NCBI RefSeq assembly: GCF_002140175.1
Contig: NZ_NGMO01000001.1
Coordinates: 972,659 to 1,012,109, forward strand
DNA length: 39,451 nt
Direction of reading: 5' to 3'
DNA from: Candidatus Enterococcus wittei
GTDB taxonomy: Bacteria > Bacillota > Bacilli > Lactobacillales > Enterococcaceae
Position 1 is the stretch's first letter. Each line of letters opens with the position of its first letter. The translations under genes and the position numbers were made by a program. The notes below the pieces were generated by a model. It did not search any database. It was not told where the DNA came from and saw nothing but the letters and a program-made list of their open reading frames with translations. This document shows, piece by piece, positions 31,185 through 39,451 of the stretch.

Positions 31185-32420
31185 TTATTGATTCTGTGTA
31201 TTTAGTTCGGCAATTTTAACAATGACGTCTGTTGCTTTTTCCATCACTTGTAAGGAAACAAATTCAAAACGTCCATGCATATTTTCGCCACCAGCAAATA
31301 AATTAGGCGTAGGAATACCTAAATAAGAGATTTTTGAACCGTCTGTACCACCACGAACGGGTTCGATGACTGGTTTGATTGCCAACTCAAGCATCGCTTT
31401 TTCTGCTAAATCAACGATACTCATATCTTTTTCAATAATTTCACGCATATTATAGTATTGATCATACATGTCCACAACAATCCGTTCTTGATCAAAACGA
31501 GCATTCATTTGTTCTTGAATATGAGTAATCAACGCTTTTCGTGCTTCAAATGAATCTCGTTTGTGATCTCGGATAATATAACTCATCGTTGCTTCTTCTG
31601 GTGTGCCTGCCAAAGCCATTAAATGGAAAAAACCTTGATACCCTTCAGTTTTTTCAGGTACTTCGTCTGCGGGTAATTGATTGTGGAAATCAATTGCTAA
31701 TTGCAAGGCATTAATCATTGTATCTTTTGCTGTTCCTGGGTGGACATTTTTACCTTGAATCGTGATATTTGCTTGAGCGGCACTGAATGTTTCATATTGC
31801 AATTCACCTAATGGGCCACCATCAATTGTGTAAGCAAAATCAACATTGAACTGATCTACATCAAATTTATCCGCTCCAACACCAATTTCTTCATCTGGGC
31901 CAAAAGCTACTTTGATCTCACCATGTGGGATCGTTGGGTTTTTGAGCAAGATTTCCATAGCAGTCATGATTTCTGCAATACCAGCTTTATCATCTGCACC
32001 TAGTAAAGTTTTGCCGTCGGTTGTAATCAACGTATGTCCGGCATAGTTTTTCAGATTAGGGAAATCTTTTGTGTTTAGCGTAAAGCGTTCTTCTTTATCT
32101 AAAACAATCGTTGATTCGCCGTCATAGTTTTCAATGATCTGTGGGTTCACATTGACAGCATTAAAATCGGCTGTATCCATATGAGCGATGAAACCGATTG
32201 AACGTACTGGATGGTCGATATTACTTGGTAGTGTTCCGATGACAAAACCATTTTCTTCATTATAGATGACATCTGATAAGCCCAGTTCTTCCAACTCTTT
32301 CTTTAGTACTTGAGCAAAAGCTACTTGTGTTTGAGTAGACGGTGTAGTAGAACTAGTTGGATCTGAACGTGTTTCTGTCTTTACATAACTTAAAAAGCGA
32401 GGTAATAGATTTTCGTACAT
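31185..32420 (-). CDS. pepT: Peptidase T (tripeptide aminopeptidase)
   Basis: A 411-residue M20B zinc aminopeptidase that removes the N-terminal residue from tripeptides in the cytoplasm. Metal and catalytic motifs are all visible: FIAHMDTAD (first zinc ligand and catalytic aspartate), [12 protein letters not shown] (bridging aspartate), [14 protein letters not shown] (catalytic and ligand glutamates), [14 protein letters not shown], and the C-terminal [19 protein letters not shown], then [11 protein letters not shown] with the last histidine ligand. A longer frame starts at 32447, but AAAAGGAG eight bases before the ATG at 32420 and the family's usual N terminus ([10 protein letters not shown]) support the shorter form. 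It follows the nif3-like gene closely. Confidence 0.95.
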   Translation of the reverse strand: MYENLLPRFLSYVKTETRSDPTSSTTPSTQTQVAFAQVLKKELEELGLSDVIYNEENGFVIGTLPSNIDHPVRSIGFIAHMDTADFNAVNVNPQIIENYDGESTIVLDKEERFTLNTKDFPNLKNYAGHTLITTDGKTLLGADDKAGIAEIMTAMEILLKNPTIPHGEIKVAFGPDEEIGVGADKFDVDQFNVDFAYTIDGGPLGELQYETFSAAQANITIQGKNVHPGTAKDTMINALQLAIDFHNQLPADEVPEKTEGYQGFFHLMALAGTPEEATMSYIIRDHKRDSFEARKALITHIQEQMNARFDQERIVVDMYDQYYNMREIIEKDMSIVDLAEKAMLELAIKPVIEPVRGGTDGSKISYLGIPTPNLFAGGENMHGRFEFVSLQVMEKATDVIVKIAELNTQNQ

Positions 32421-32433
32421 AGCGATTCTCCTT

Positions 32434-33558
32434 TTAGTAAAATTCAAATGGATTGGTATTTATAGTTGAGATATAAAAGTCAATGTCCCAATCTTCTTCC
32501 TGTTTCCATGTCTCGAATTTTTCAACAAATTTTTTCTTACACAGTTCTTCGATATAATGACCTGGGTCGATAGCAGAAAGACCAGCACTTTGCATGTCCT
32601 GTGCTGTATGGTAATAAATATCTCCTGTAATATAGACATCAGCTTGCTGTTTTAACGCATAAGGATAAAATTTCTCTCCACTGCCCCCACAAATTGCTAC
32701 ACGTTTGATCATTTCTGGTTCTGTCTCGCTTGGACGAACGACACGTAATCCATCTAATTGAAAAACTTTTTTCACATGCGCAGCAAATGCATCTAGTGTT
32801 TGTGGTTTTGGTAACTCAGCGATTCGCCCAAGTCCCCAAGTTTTCAACGGAGATTCGATGGCAAACAAATCAAAAGCTGGTACTTCATAAGGGTGGTTTT
32901 GATACATCGCTTGCAAGACTTGGTGCTCGATTGTTTCGGGAAAGATAACTTCAACTTTTGCTTCTTGAACTTGTTCTTCTTGTCCAATTTTACCAATTGT
33001 TGGATTTGCACCAGTTTTTGGTCGGAAACGACCTTGGCCAATTGAAGTATAGCTCGTACTGTCATAATCCCCTTGTTCACCTGCTCCAGCTTTTGCTAAA
33101 GCTGCCCTTAATCTTGGAGCATCAGCAACAGGAATATAACTAATTAGTTTTTTATAGATCCGTTCATGGGTCTTTACGAGATAGCCTTTCACTTCTAGCC
33201 CTAATTCTTCACAGAACCAGTCATTAAGGCCGTCTTCGATAATATCCATATTTGTATGGGCAGCATACACAGCAATATCATGTTTCAATAAGTCTGCATA
33301 CATCTTTTCTTGTGGTGAATCAGTTACAAGACGTTTGACTGGTCGGAATATCGGTGGATGCTTAGCAATCAATAAGTCGATCTTTTGATCAATGGCTTCT
33401 GCCACTACTTCTGGGCGCACATCCAAAGTCATCATCACTCGTTGGATCGGTTTGTCTAACGTGCCAATATGCAAACCTACAGGATCCCCATCTTCAGCTA
33501 ACCACTGTGGGCAATAAGATTCAAATTTTCGGATAAATTCTTGACCCTTTATAGACAT
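32434..33558 (-). CDS. Nif3-like dinuclear metal-centre protein (DUF34)
   Basis: A 374-residue member of the NIF3/DUF34 family; proposed roles include GTP cyclohydrolase I type 2-like or metal-insertion activity, none settled. Seen: the metal-binding segments [10 protein letters not shown] (one histidine where many members have two), [10 protein letters not shown], and near the C terminus [15 protein letters not shown] and [10 protein letters not shown]. The central insert (about residues 125-230, a PII/CutA-like domain) is present, as in other Firmicutes. The ATG at 33558 overlaps the trmK stop (ATGTCTATAA), which favours it over the upstream start. It is paired with trmK, as in many Gram-positives. 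Confidence 0.92.
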   Translation of the reverse strand: MSIKGQEFIRKFESYCPQWLAEDGDPVGLHIGTLDKPIQRVMMTLDVRPEVVAEAIDQKIDLLIAKHPPIFRPVKRLVTDSPQEKMYADLLKHDIAVYAAHTNMDIIEDGLNDWFCEELGLEVKGYLVKTHERIYKKLISYIPVADAPRLRAALAKAGAGEQGDYDSTSYTSIGQGRFRPKTGANPTIGKIGQEEQVQEAKVEVIFPETIEHQVLQAMYQNHPYEVPAFDLFAIESPLKTWGLGRIAELPKPQTLDAFAAHVKKVFQLDGLRVVRPSETEPEMIKRVAICGGSGEKFYPYALKQQADVYITGDIYYHTAQDMQSAGLSAIDPGHYIEELCKKKFVEKFETWKQEEDWDIDFYISTINTNPFEFY

Positions 33559-34253
33559 GATGCCAATACCTCCTTGATCCAATCCACTTCTTGTTGGATT
33601 GTTTCTCGTCTGTGTGGCTCACCTGCTTTTTTCAACTGCTCTAAAATCACTTCCCGTTGATGAAGCTCACGTTGCCATTTTTTTTGGAAAACACGATCTC
33701 GCTCTTTCAATAAAAAGGGACCAAACATCAACTCTTTTTCAGAATAAGAGACAGGACTATCTGCCTTTTCTGCTACAATAATCTCATAGATTTTTTTATT
33801 TTCTTCTAAAATCGATTCAGCAACGATTTGATAGTTTTTTTCTTTCAGCCATACTCTGACAGTTTTTTCCCCAATATTGGGTTGAAGGATCAAGCGTTCG
33901 CTCCCCTTCAATCGCTTATTTTGAACTCCCGCTTCTAAAATATCACGAATCAATGATCCACCCATCCCAGCAATGGTCACTGCATTGATTTCATCTTGTT
34001 CTTCAATCGCATCTAAACCATTAGCCAAACGAACGATGATGCGATCATTAAGCCCATCTTTCCTCACTTGTCGACGCGCAGACTCAAAAGGGCCTTTGAC
34101 TACTTCTCCAGCAACTGCGAAGTTGATTTTTCCATTAAGCATCAAAGCGACTGGTAAGTAAGCATGGTCTGAGCCGATATCTGCCAAGCGAGCAGACTCG
34201 GGAACAAATCTTCCGACTGTTTCTAAACGCTTTGATAATACTGTATGATTCAT
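33549..34253 (-). CDS. trmK: tRNA (adenine(22)-N1)-methyltransferase TrmK
   Basis: A 234-residue SAM-dependent methyltransferase that makes m1A at position 22 of tRNA. The Rossmann motif I is ARLADIGSDHAYLP near residue 22, and the active-site region AVTIAGMGGSLIRDILE is near 90. Further family landmarks are LILQPN and a helical C-terminal coiled-coil region (about 180-225). The longer frame begins at 34298. GGAGGAATGAAGTAATG fixes the start at 34253, which gives the standard MNHTVLSKRLETV N terminus. First gene of trmK-nif3-pepT. Confidence 0.94.
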   Translation of the reverse strand: MNHTVLSKRLETVGRFVPESARLADIGSDHAYLPVALMLNGKINFAVAGEVVKGPFESARRQVRKDGLNDRIIVRLANGLDAIEEQDEINAVTIAGMGGSLIRDILEAGVQNKRLKGSERLILQPNIGEKTVRVWLKEKNYQIVAESILEENKKIYEIIVAEKADSPVSYSEKELMFGPFLLKERDRVFQKKWQRELHQREVILEQLKKAGEPHRRETIQQEVDWIKEVLASCL

Positions 34254-34646
34254 TACTTCATTCCTCCAACGTACATATCCCATTCTTTTCAGAATCACTT
34301 TTCGTTGAAAAAGCTTTCTGCACGAATGACACCTTTAATCCCAAAAAATAACATACGTAAATTATTGACAAAAAAGGGACTCGAAAAGAATCCCACTTAT
34401 TCTTTTAAATATTATCAGTTTTCTCACAACTATTATGACACTTGAATACAACCAATCATCATAAATATTTAGTTTTGGTGTGCGGTCTAGAATTATTGAC
34501 AAAGTTTTGACAATAACTGATTTATAAAATCATTTTTGATAAATAGTGAAAAACAAAAAGGAACAATTAGTATTTGGGACTCTTTTTCTTATCTACTAAG
34601 TGAGATATCCTATTTTCTTCTAACCTATCTTTACATCTGATACCTT
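34254..34646. other. Intergenic stretch with one terminator
   Basis: No gene is visible. It contains the terminator at 34369-34396 and the upstream region of trmK. The plus-strand frame at 34245-34445 is a shadow with no ribosome binding site. Confidence 0.55.
34369..34396 (-). terminator. Terminator upstream of trmK
   Basis: On the minus strand GGGATTC pairs with GAGTCCC (one mismatch) around TTTTC and is followed by six T. It probably ends the lipoprotein transcript, about 250 bases after its stop. Confidence 0.6.
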
Positions 34647-35075
34647 TTATTGAGCAGTAATTTCAATAATTGAGTTTCCTGGAACTTGTGGCGGTATCGA
34701 CATCGTCATGATAGCCATCTCAACTAGTTTGAATTCAACCTGCTCCCCCACTTTTAAGGAATCAATTCCACCGGCAATCTGTTCAGTTGAAGCATTCAAA
34801 ATGACACCGTCATTGCTGAATGAACTAACGATATTATCAGGATCTTCTTTTTCTTCTACATCCACTATGAAAATTTGGTAGACCCCACCTTCTGCTTCGG
34901 TGATACTTTCTATCTTCCCTACATAAATACTTTCTTTTTGTTCGTCAGAACTACTGTTTGCTGTGGATTCAGCACTGATCGAATCAATTGAACCTGCACG
35001 ATCTTCTTCATTGCCACATCCCGTCAAGGTTAATAATACTCCTGCAGCAAGCAGACCTGTAAAAATAGCTTTCAT
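34647..35075 (-). CDS. Small secreted lipoprotein of unknown function
   Basis: A 142-residue protein with a clear lipoprotein signal: MKAIFTGLLAAGVLLTLTGC, lipobox LTGC with the cysteine at about residue 20. A short serine/glutamate-rich linker (to about 48) precedes a compact mostly beta domain (YVGKIESITEAEGG...VYQIFIVDVEE...SLKVGEQVEFKLVEM) that resembles the OB-like fold of small Firmicute lipoproteins such as the DUF3221/YobA group. This assignment is tentative. It should be anchored to the outer face of the membrane. It sits alone between terminators, with AGGATG-type Shine-Dalgarno sequence before the ATG. Confidence 0.85.
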   Translation of the reverse strand: MKAIFTGLLAAGVLLTLTGCGNEEDRAGSIDSISAESTANSSSDEQKESIYVGKIESITEAEGGVYQIFIVDVEEKEDPDNIVSSFSNDGVILNASTEQIAGGIDSLKVGEQVEFKLVEMAIMTMSIPPQVPGNSIIEITAQ

Positions 35076-35220
35076 CTTACATCCTCCGTGTAATTTATTG
35101 CGTTACTCGTTTTGATGATTTCATCCGGTTATTTGTTCAAGTCAATGGATTCGTTTCATCGTAACTGTTGATACTTCAAACTGGTTTTTACTGATAAAAA
35201 ACTCTAAACAGTAGATGAAA

Positions 35221-35243
35221 AGGACTCGTATTGACGAGCAAGA
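35221..35243 (-). terminator. Possible weak terminator after dnaI
   Basis: On the minus strand CTCGTCAATACGAG forms a short five-base-pair hairpin followed by TCCTTTTC, about 25 bases after the dnaI stop. Confidence 0.4.
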
Positions 35244-35265
35244 GAGAATTGATAAGAATTGTTCC

Positions 35266-36192
35266 TTAACCGTTTCTTCGATTTCGTCCTGTCATTTCGA
35301 TTTCCTTCGTTAGATAACGGATTCGTTCCATGATCCTTTTTGCTTTTAACGGCTCTTCATCTCCTCGTTGAGTGACCGCTAAATGCTGTTCTAATTCGGC
35401 CATGGTAAAATTAGAGGTGAAAAAGGTTGGTAGCTGCTCTTGCATTCGATATTGTAAAATCACACCAAACACTTCGTCCCTGATCCAACTACTCATAGCA
35501 TCTGCCCCGATGTCATCAATCATGAGAATGGGCGAACGTTTCACTGCATCTAACTTTTCAGCTACTTGATCTTTACCAATTGCTTGCTTCATCTCTACAG
35601 CAAAAGTTGGAAAGTGAACTAAGGTCGTTGTGTAACCAGCAATGGCTAATTCTCTGGCAGTTGCGCCTAAAAGATAGGTTTTGCCGATCCCAAAGCTTCC
35701 GACCAAATAAAGCCCTTTGTGGTAACCTTTAGGATCTGCTGTATACTGCTCCACAAAATCCAGTGCTTCTAAACTAGCATATCCGCGACCATCTGTCCGC
35801 TCAAAGTTTTCAAATGAAGCAGATTGTATGTCTTTAGGCATGTCCATGGCTTTGACACGACTTCTGATCTCTTCTTGTTTTTGACGTGCCAACAAAGCTT
35901 CTGTAGGTACATACGTCACATCGACATAATGAAAATTTAACGTTAATTTGGGTTCATAGCCTGGTGCGATCATTGTAGGATCATTACGCTCATATTTTCT
36001 TTTTTCTTGGACATACTCATATAATTTTGCATAGCTTTTCTCAATATCTGCTTGAGTTAGCTCTTCTTGATGTGTTGCTAGAAATGTTTGCACGTCTGGA
36101 TCATTCAGCACTTCTGCGATCATTTCCGAATATTTTTCTTGATAATTCCGTTTACTGATGATTTTCTTCAATTCTTTCCCTACATCTTCCAC
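35266..36192 (-). CDS. dnaI: Primosomal protein DnaI, helicase loader
   Basis: A 308-residue AAA+ ATPase that loads the replicative helicase onto DNA together with DnaB and DnaD. The N-terminal DnaI domain (about 1-100) binds the helicase. The ATPase part shows Walker A GSFGIGKTYLLGA near 167, Walker B PILMIDDIGAD near 225, the sensor stretch PTFFTSNF near 262, and the arginine-finger region KRIMERIRYL near 290. The start is GTG at 36192, overlapping the dnaB stop, with GGAGGG eight bases upstream. Order nrdR-dnaB-dnaI is conserved in Firmicutes. Confidence 0.96.
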   Translation of the reverse strand: MEDVGKELKKIISKRNYQEKYSEMIAEVLNDPDVQTFLATHQEELTQADIEKSYAKLYEYVQEKRKYERNDPTMIAPGYEPKLTLNFHYVDVTYVPTEALLARQKQEEIRSRVKAMDMPKDIQSASFENFERTDGRGYASLEALDFVEQYTADPKGYHKGLYLVGSFGIGKTYLLGATARELAIAGYTTTLVHFPTFAVEMKQAIGKDQVAEKLDAVKRSPILMIDDIGADAMSSWIRDEVFGVILQYRMQEQLPTFFTSNFTMAELEQHLAVTQRGDEEPLKAKRIMERIRYLTKEIEMTGRNRRNG

Positions 36193-37571
36193 TAGCTTTC
36201 ACCCTCCTTTTTTGCAAGATATTCTTTAAAACGACGATCAATCTCTGCCTTTTTTTCTTGACTAATTTGTTTTTCATCTTTTGGCTGATTGACCCAGTCC
36301 GGTAATTTTTCTCGCCGGACATTTCGTCGATAATTATGATTTGTTGTTTGTTTTGTTTGTTTATTTGCCTTTGCACCAACACTTCGCTGATGGATATGCT
36401 TGATAGCTTCTTCAGGTGTAGCTATCTTTTTTTGCGCCCATTCATTGGCAATCGTATTGACGAAACTAGCATTCAAACTGGCATGATTTTTGATGACCAA
36501 AACATAATTTAGCAAAATGTTGATTACACTACTTGAAAGCCCGGACTGTGCCATAAGGTCTTGCATCAACCAGTTTTCTTGTTTAGAAACATAACCACCC
36601 TTTTCTTTTTTCAAAGCTTCTAAATATCTCATTGGTGGTGTTTCTTGAGCAGTCTGGATCAATTCATGAACAGCTGTAGGCAACTCATTTTCTGGCTGTA
36701 TGATACTTTCTTTCTGAGTAGAAAAACCTTGTTCAGTTTCGTGTTCAATGACTATTTTTTTTCTTTTAGAATCGTTCATTATGATCCGTTGAAGCTCATT
36801 TAGAGAAACCGCTTCTGTAGTAAAATCATACGCTTGTAGGATAAAACTGCCTAATGTTAACTCATCAAATCCATAGAGTTGTTGATACATCGTCACTTGT
36901 TTGACTGTTTCTTCATTTAACGACTGGATATGTTGTTTTTTTAGCCAATCATTTAAAAATTGCCAGTCCAGTGTTGCAGGATCAAGTAACTGCTTTGCTG
37001 GAAGATCAGCAAATTGTTGTTGGATCCTTTCCACTTTTTCTTGATTAGCTGCATAGTTTTCTTCACTGAATCGATAGACTTCTAAAAATTTTTTTGTGAT
37101 TTTTTGATAGCCTTCTACTGTATAATGCTTAGGCTCGAATCGTTTTGTTACTTGTTGAAAACGTCGTTCTCCTACTTTTTCTAATAATAAAAAGGAAAGT
37201 AACGAGTCTTTAAAAAAATCGACAGGGGCAATGGGCTCAAGCAATTCATAGACGAAGCAGGAACCTAAACTTGGATCTTCTTTATAATAGACTTCTAAAA
37301 GACCGATCCCCTCAAGTTTTTTTCTAGCTTCGTAGAATTGAGGCAAACCACAACTTAAACTACTGAACAAATCAGCATGAAGACCTTCTGGACCTTCGCC
37401 CGTTTCTTCAGAAAGCTCAGATAATAGCGTAAGATAAACACTTAATGCTTCGCCACCAATCAATGGTTGATAAAGGTATAACAAGGCAGACTTTCCCTCT
37501 TCTTTCAAAGGACTGCGTTTTCTTCCTTGGTAAATATTTTTTGGCTGAAGCTCTTTCCATGCATTTTCCAA
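36192..37571 (-). CDS. dnaB: Replication initiation and membrane attachment protein DnaB
   Basis: A 459-residue Gram-positive primosome protein (not the helicase) that acts with DnaD and DnaI at oriC and at PriA-marked forks. It has the N-terminal DnaB/DnaD winged-helix region with LYLYQPLIGGEALSVYLTLL and the C-terminal DDBH2-type helical segment around 330-400 (ENWLMQDLMAQSGLSSSVIN, then ILLNYVLVI). A lysine/glutamine-rich, basic tail follows. The start is TTG at 37571, nine bases after GGAGG; no ATG fits better. It follows nrdR by about 15 bases and overlaps dnaI. Confidence 0.95.
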   Translation of the reverse strand: MENAWKELQPKNIYQGRKRSPLKEEGKSALLYLYQPLIGGEALSVYLTLLSELSEETGEGPEGLHADLFSSLSCGLPQFYEARKKLEGIGLLEVYYKEDPSLGSCFVYELLEPIAPVDFFKDSLLSFLLLEKVGERRFQQVTKRFEPKHYTVEGYQKITKKFLEVYRFSEENYAANQEKVERIQQQFADLPAKQLLDPATLDWQFLNDWLKKQHIQSLNEETVKQVTMYQQLYGFDELTLGSFILQAYDFTTEAVSLNELQRIIMNDSKRKKIVIEHETEQGFSTQKESIIQPENELPTAVHELIQTAQETPPMRYLEALKKEKGGYVSKQENWLMQDLMAQSGLSSSVINILLNYVLVIKNHASLNASFVNTIANEWAQKKIATPEEAIKHIHQRSVGAKANKQTKQTTNHNYRRNVRREKLPDWVNQPKDEKQISQEKKAEIDRRFKEYLAKKEGES

Positions 37572-37586
37572 GGAAATATACCTCCT

Positions 37587-38084
37587 TTATTTCTTTTGTT
37601 CGTTTTCGTTTATTTCACCATTATTGTCTTTGGCTTTATCCACGATATCTTGTAGTTCTTTTAAAAAAACCGACATATCTTTAAATTGTCGATACACACT
37701 GGCAAAACGAATGTAGGCAATTTCATCTAGATTCACAAGATCTTCCATCACGTATTCTCCGATCAGGTTAGTGGAGACTTCATTTTCACCAAGACTTCTT
37801 ACTCGATTTTCGACATGATTCACGATCTGTTCCATTTGTTCCATAGCTACAGGACGTTTTTCTGCGGAACGAATCAAGCCTCGCAGAATTTTATCTCGAT
37901 TAAATTCTTCCCGTTCGCCATTCTTTTTGATAACTAATAGCGGTGCTGCTTCGATCCTTTCAAAAGTGGTAAAGCGAAAGGAGCATTTTTCACATTCCCG
38001 ACGTCTGCGGATCGCACGACCATCGTCTGCTTGACGACTGTCAATCACACGGGAACTATTATGTTGACATCTAGGGCATCTCAT
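37587..38084 (-). CDS. nrdR: Transcriptional repressor NrdR
   Basis: A 165-residue nucleotide-sensing repressor of ribonucleotide reductase genes. The N-terminal zinc ribbon is complete: [17 protein letters not shown] and [13 protein letters not shown] give two CxxC pairs. The ATP-cone domain follows (about 48-140), with [24 protein letters not shown] at 38096 would add four residues; the ATG at 38084 with GAGGTG nine bases before it gives the standard start. The tail beyond about residue 150 is hydrophilic and variable. No NrdR box pair is seen in this window, so its targets lie elsewhere. Confidence 0.96.
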   Translation of the reverse strand: MRCPRCQHNSSRVIDSRQADDGRAIRRRRECEKCSFRFTTFERIEAAPLLVIKKNGEREEFNRDKILRGLIRSAEKRPVAMEQMEQIVNHVENRVRSLGENEVSTNLIGEYVMEDLVNLDEIAYIRFASVYRQFKDMSVFLKELQDIVDKAKDNNGEINENEQKK

Positions 38085-38255
38085 GTTTGATTTCACCTCT
38101 TATAAGAGTAGTTTACTATTATGTTATTAATCCAAAATAATTAGTTCTATGATTAAAGCATTCGAATGAAGAAACAGTGATTTACTAAAGAAATCATAGT
38201 GCTACTTCTATTCCAATATAGATACGTCTATTACTCGTAAAGCATGAGATTAGAC

Positions 38256-38293
38256 CTGTCTCTTATACACATCTAGATGTGTATAAGAGACAG
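38256..38293. other. Assembly artefact: back-to-back Tn5 mosaic ends
   Basis: CTGTCTCTTATACACATCT (38256-38274) is directly followed by its inverse complement (38275-38293). The 57 bases before it (38199-38255) are repeated exactly after it (38294-38350). The true sequence probably has one copy and no adapter. Confidence 0.97.
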
Positions 38294-38847
38294 GTGCTAC
38301 TTCTATTCCAATATAGATACGTCTATTACTCGTAAAGCATGAGATTAGACCGTTTTCTTATTACTAGTTGTATTATAACATGAAATATTTCGTCTATGCG
38401 ACTCTCCCAGTCAAAAAAACAAGCATTTAAGAACATTTGTTGATTTTTTTATTTGGATATACAATCATCCCCTCTCTTCAAAAGGATAGTTATCACTTAA
38501 CAACGTTCTCCTTATTTCTTCATCAAATTTTCCAAGTAACTAGCTACCATTTTATGAGAACTTCAATCCCTTTAGATAAAGTCTATTTGGATTTTACTTG
38601 CCTGACTGTTTGTTAAATCCCACTTGTTTATGTAATAATAAACCAAATCATCCTGAATTTTTTTTTGAGATTTAAATGCTCTTTATTTCTTATACGTCAC
38701 AGCTTGAAAAGGTCTATAAAAAGCTAAGAAGCAAGGAAGAGTTTCAGAAAAAAGTGCGATCTCTTTACAAAATCAATGTATTTTACGGAACATTATTGTG
38801 AATATTCTTACTGGAACTTATATCGGTTTTTTAGAGAGTGTTATAAC

Positions 38848-38885
38848 CTGTCTCTTATACACATCTAGATGTGTATAAGAGACAG
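38848..38885. other. Assembly artefact: back-to-back Tn5 mosaic ends
   Basis: The same 38-bp palindromic adapter pair. It is flanked by a 10-base direct repeat (GTGTTATAAC at 38838-38847 and 38886-38895), close to the 9-base overlap that neighbouring tagmentation events share. It should be removed together with one copy. Confidence 0.97.
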
Positions 38886-39042
38886 GTGTTATAACAGCTC
38901 TGATCGTTTATTAGTAAAGCGAACTATGGCTTAAATACATTTAATTTATTATTAAATAAGCTATTCATTAAGCATTTCTTACACCCAGTATTCATTAAAT
39001 AGCATTCAATTTAGCATTCAAAAATAATCATTACGTGGGGTT

Positions 39043-39100
39043 TTTCAAAAAAATAAAGAAGTTTAATTACCACTTTGGAAATTGAACTTCTTTATTTATT
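39043..39100 (-). terminator. Terminator after the RNHCP gene
   Basis: AATAAAGAAGTT-AATT pairs with AATT-AACTTCTTTATT around a short loop. On the minus strand the stem is followed by a T run (complement of AAAAAAA at about 39046). The stem is symmetrical enough to work in both directions. Confidence 0.7.
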
Positions 39101-39121
39101 ATTAACAAGAACTATTATATT

Positions 39122-39428
39122 TTATCTGTATGCTACTCCACAAAGTTTAAGCCAACCAATGAAATCATCTTCTTGCACGGTATTTTCTGCTATAATATTC
39201 CACTGTTCTTTACTACACTTTTCACATCTATGCATTATTTGATAACCTTTTTTAGAATTATATCTATATGAAACAGGCTTCATCAATCCCTTACATAAAC
39301 TTACTCTATCCCCTGGGTAAAGAGGATAAACAATATGGACAATGATTACGATATGAGCCATTTGTCAATTTTTGTACTTCTTTGTTACAATTCACACAGA
39401 TAAATCCGCTGTTTTCTTTTACACTCAT
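39122..39428 (-). pseudogene. RNHCP-domain protein, frameshifted
   Basis: A small zinc-ribbon-like protein of the RNHCP family (function unknown). The start ATG at 39428 has GGAGGAAAG upstream and reads MSVKENSGFICVNCNKEVQK, then LTNGSYRNHCPYCL, which contains the name-giving RNHCP motif and two CxxC pairs. That frame stops soon after (CLSSLPRG, stop near 39310). The rest of the family pattern continues in another frame as YPGDRVSLCKGLMKPVSYRY...KKGYQIMHRCEKCSKEQW to a stop at 39122. The residues usually found between CLYSxHVD and PGDR are missing, so a deletion of about 11 bases or a similar indel caused the shift. It may be a real pseudogene or a sequence error, given the artefacts nearby. 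Confidence 0.8.
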
Positions 39429-39451
39429 TTGCTTTCCTCCAAAAATAAAAT

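Larger units (their letters stand above)
38085..39121. other. Gene-free stretch with two adapter artefacts
   Basis: No gene is supported. A 41-codon plus-strand frame (38676-38801, MLFISYTSQLEKVYKKLRSK...) looks protein-like in composition but has no ribosome binding site. Two mosaic-end pairs from library preparation lie inside (38256-38293, 38848-38885), so real lengths here are uncertain. Confidence 0.55.

Noticed and set aside
38256-38293. Natural Tn5/IS50 or a miniature transposable element
   Set aside because: The ends are the engineered mosaic sequence, not the IS50 outside or inside ends, and there is no internal DNA at all.
38676-38801. 41-codon plus-strand frame MLFISYTSQLEKVYKKLRSK...
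   Set aside because: Composition is protein-like, but there is no ribosome binding site and I recognise no family. It could be a transposase scrap.

Overview
The window looks like a low-GC Firmicute chromosome, most likely Enterococcus or a close relative. The evidence is the housekeeping block at the right (nrdR-dnaB-dnaI, trmK-nif3-pepT), strong Shine-Dalgarno sites, frequent GTG/TTG starts, and a WxL-domain surface protein. Almost every gene lies on the minus strand, so transcription runs right to left.

From right to left the layout is as follows. An RNHCP-family gene broken by a frameshift lies at 39.1-39.4 kb, then about 1 kb without a supported gene. Next come nrdR, dnaB and dnaI (replication control and helicase loading), a small lipoprotein, and the operon trmK, nif3-like and pepT. 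A three-gene membrane operon follows: lipid kinase, DUF1294 protein, and a flippase-like/LPG-synthase-type membrane protein. Next is a complete type I-B (Cas8b1/Cst1, 'Tneap'-type) CRISPR-Cas locus, cas6-cas8b-cas7-cas5-cas3-cas4-cas1-cas2, with a leader and an array of 24 repeats and 23 spacers. Beyond it is a decayed WxL surface-protein locus: an ISL3-like transposase scrap, a broken small surface/membrane protein, a C-terminal scrap of a membrane protein, and one intact 1765-residue WxL protein with a beta-helix-like repeat domain. Then come scraps of a RelB/DinJ antitoxin and a serine recombinase, a 2176-residue toxin-like protein with a C-terminal HEMTH zinc-protease motif, and a P-type cation ATPase.

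Three points stand out. (1) One spacer (18482-18516) matches the system's own cas3 gene over 35 of 35 bases. (2) Upstream of cas6, on the opposite strand, is a crRNA-like unit (degenerate repeat, short spacer-like segment, degenerate half repeat) with its own promoter-like sequence and terminator. This is the architecture of CreA/CreR-type regulatory RNAs. (3) The giant toxin-like protein has a C-terminal zincin whose spacing resembles anthrax lethal factor.

The sequence also carries clear laboratory artefacts. The 19-bp synthetic Tn5 mosaic end used in tagmentation libraries occurs at 29150-29723 (with copied pieces of the cas upstream region and of cas5), at 38256-38293 and at 38848-38885. 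The first of these splits the flippase-like gene, which is intact once the artefact is removed. Any duplication or chimeric reading frame in these places is not biology.
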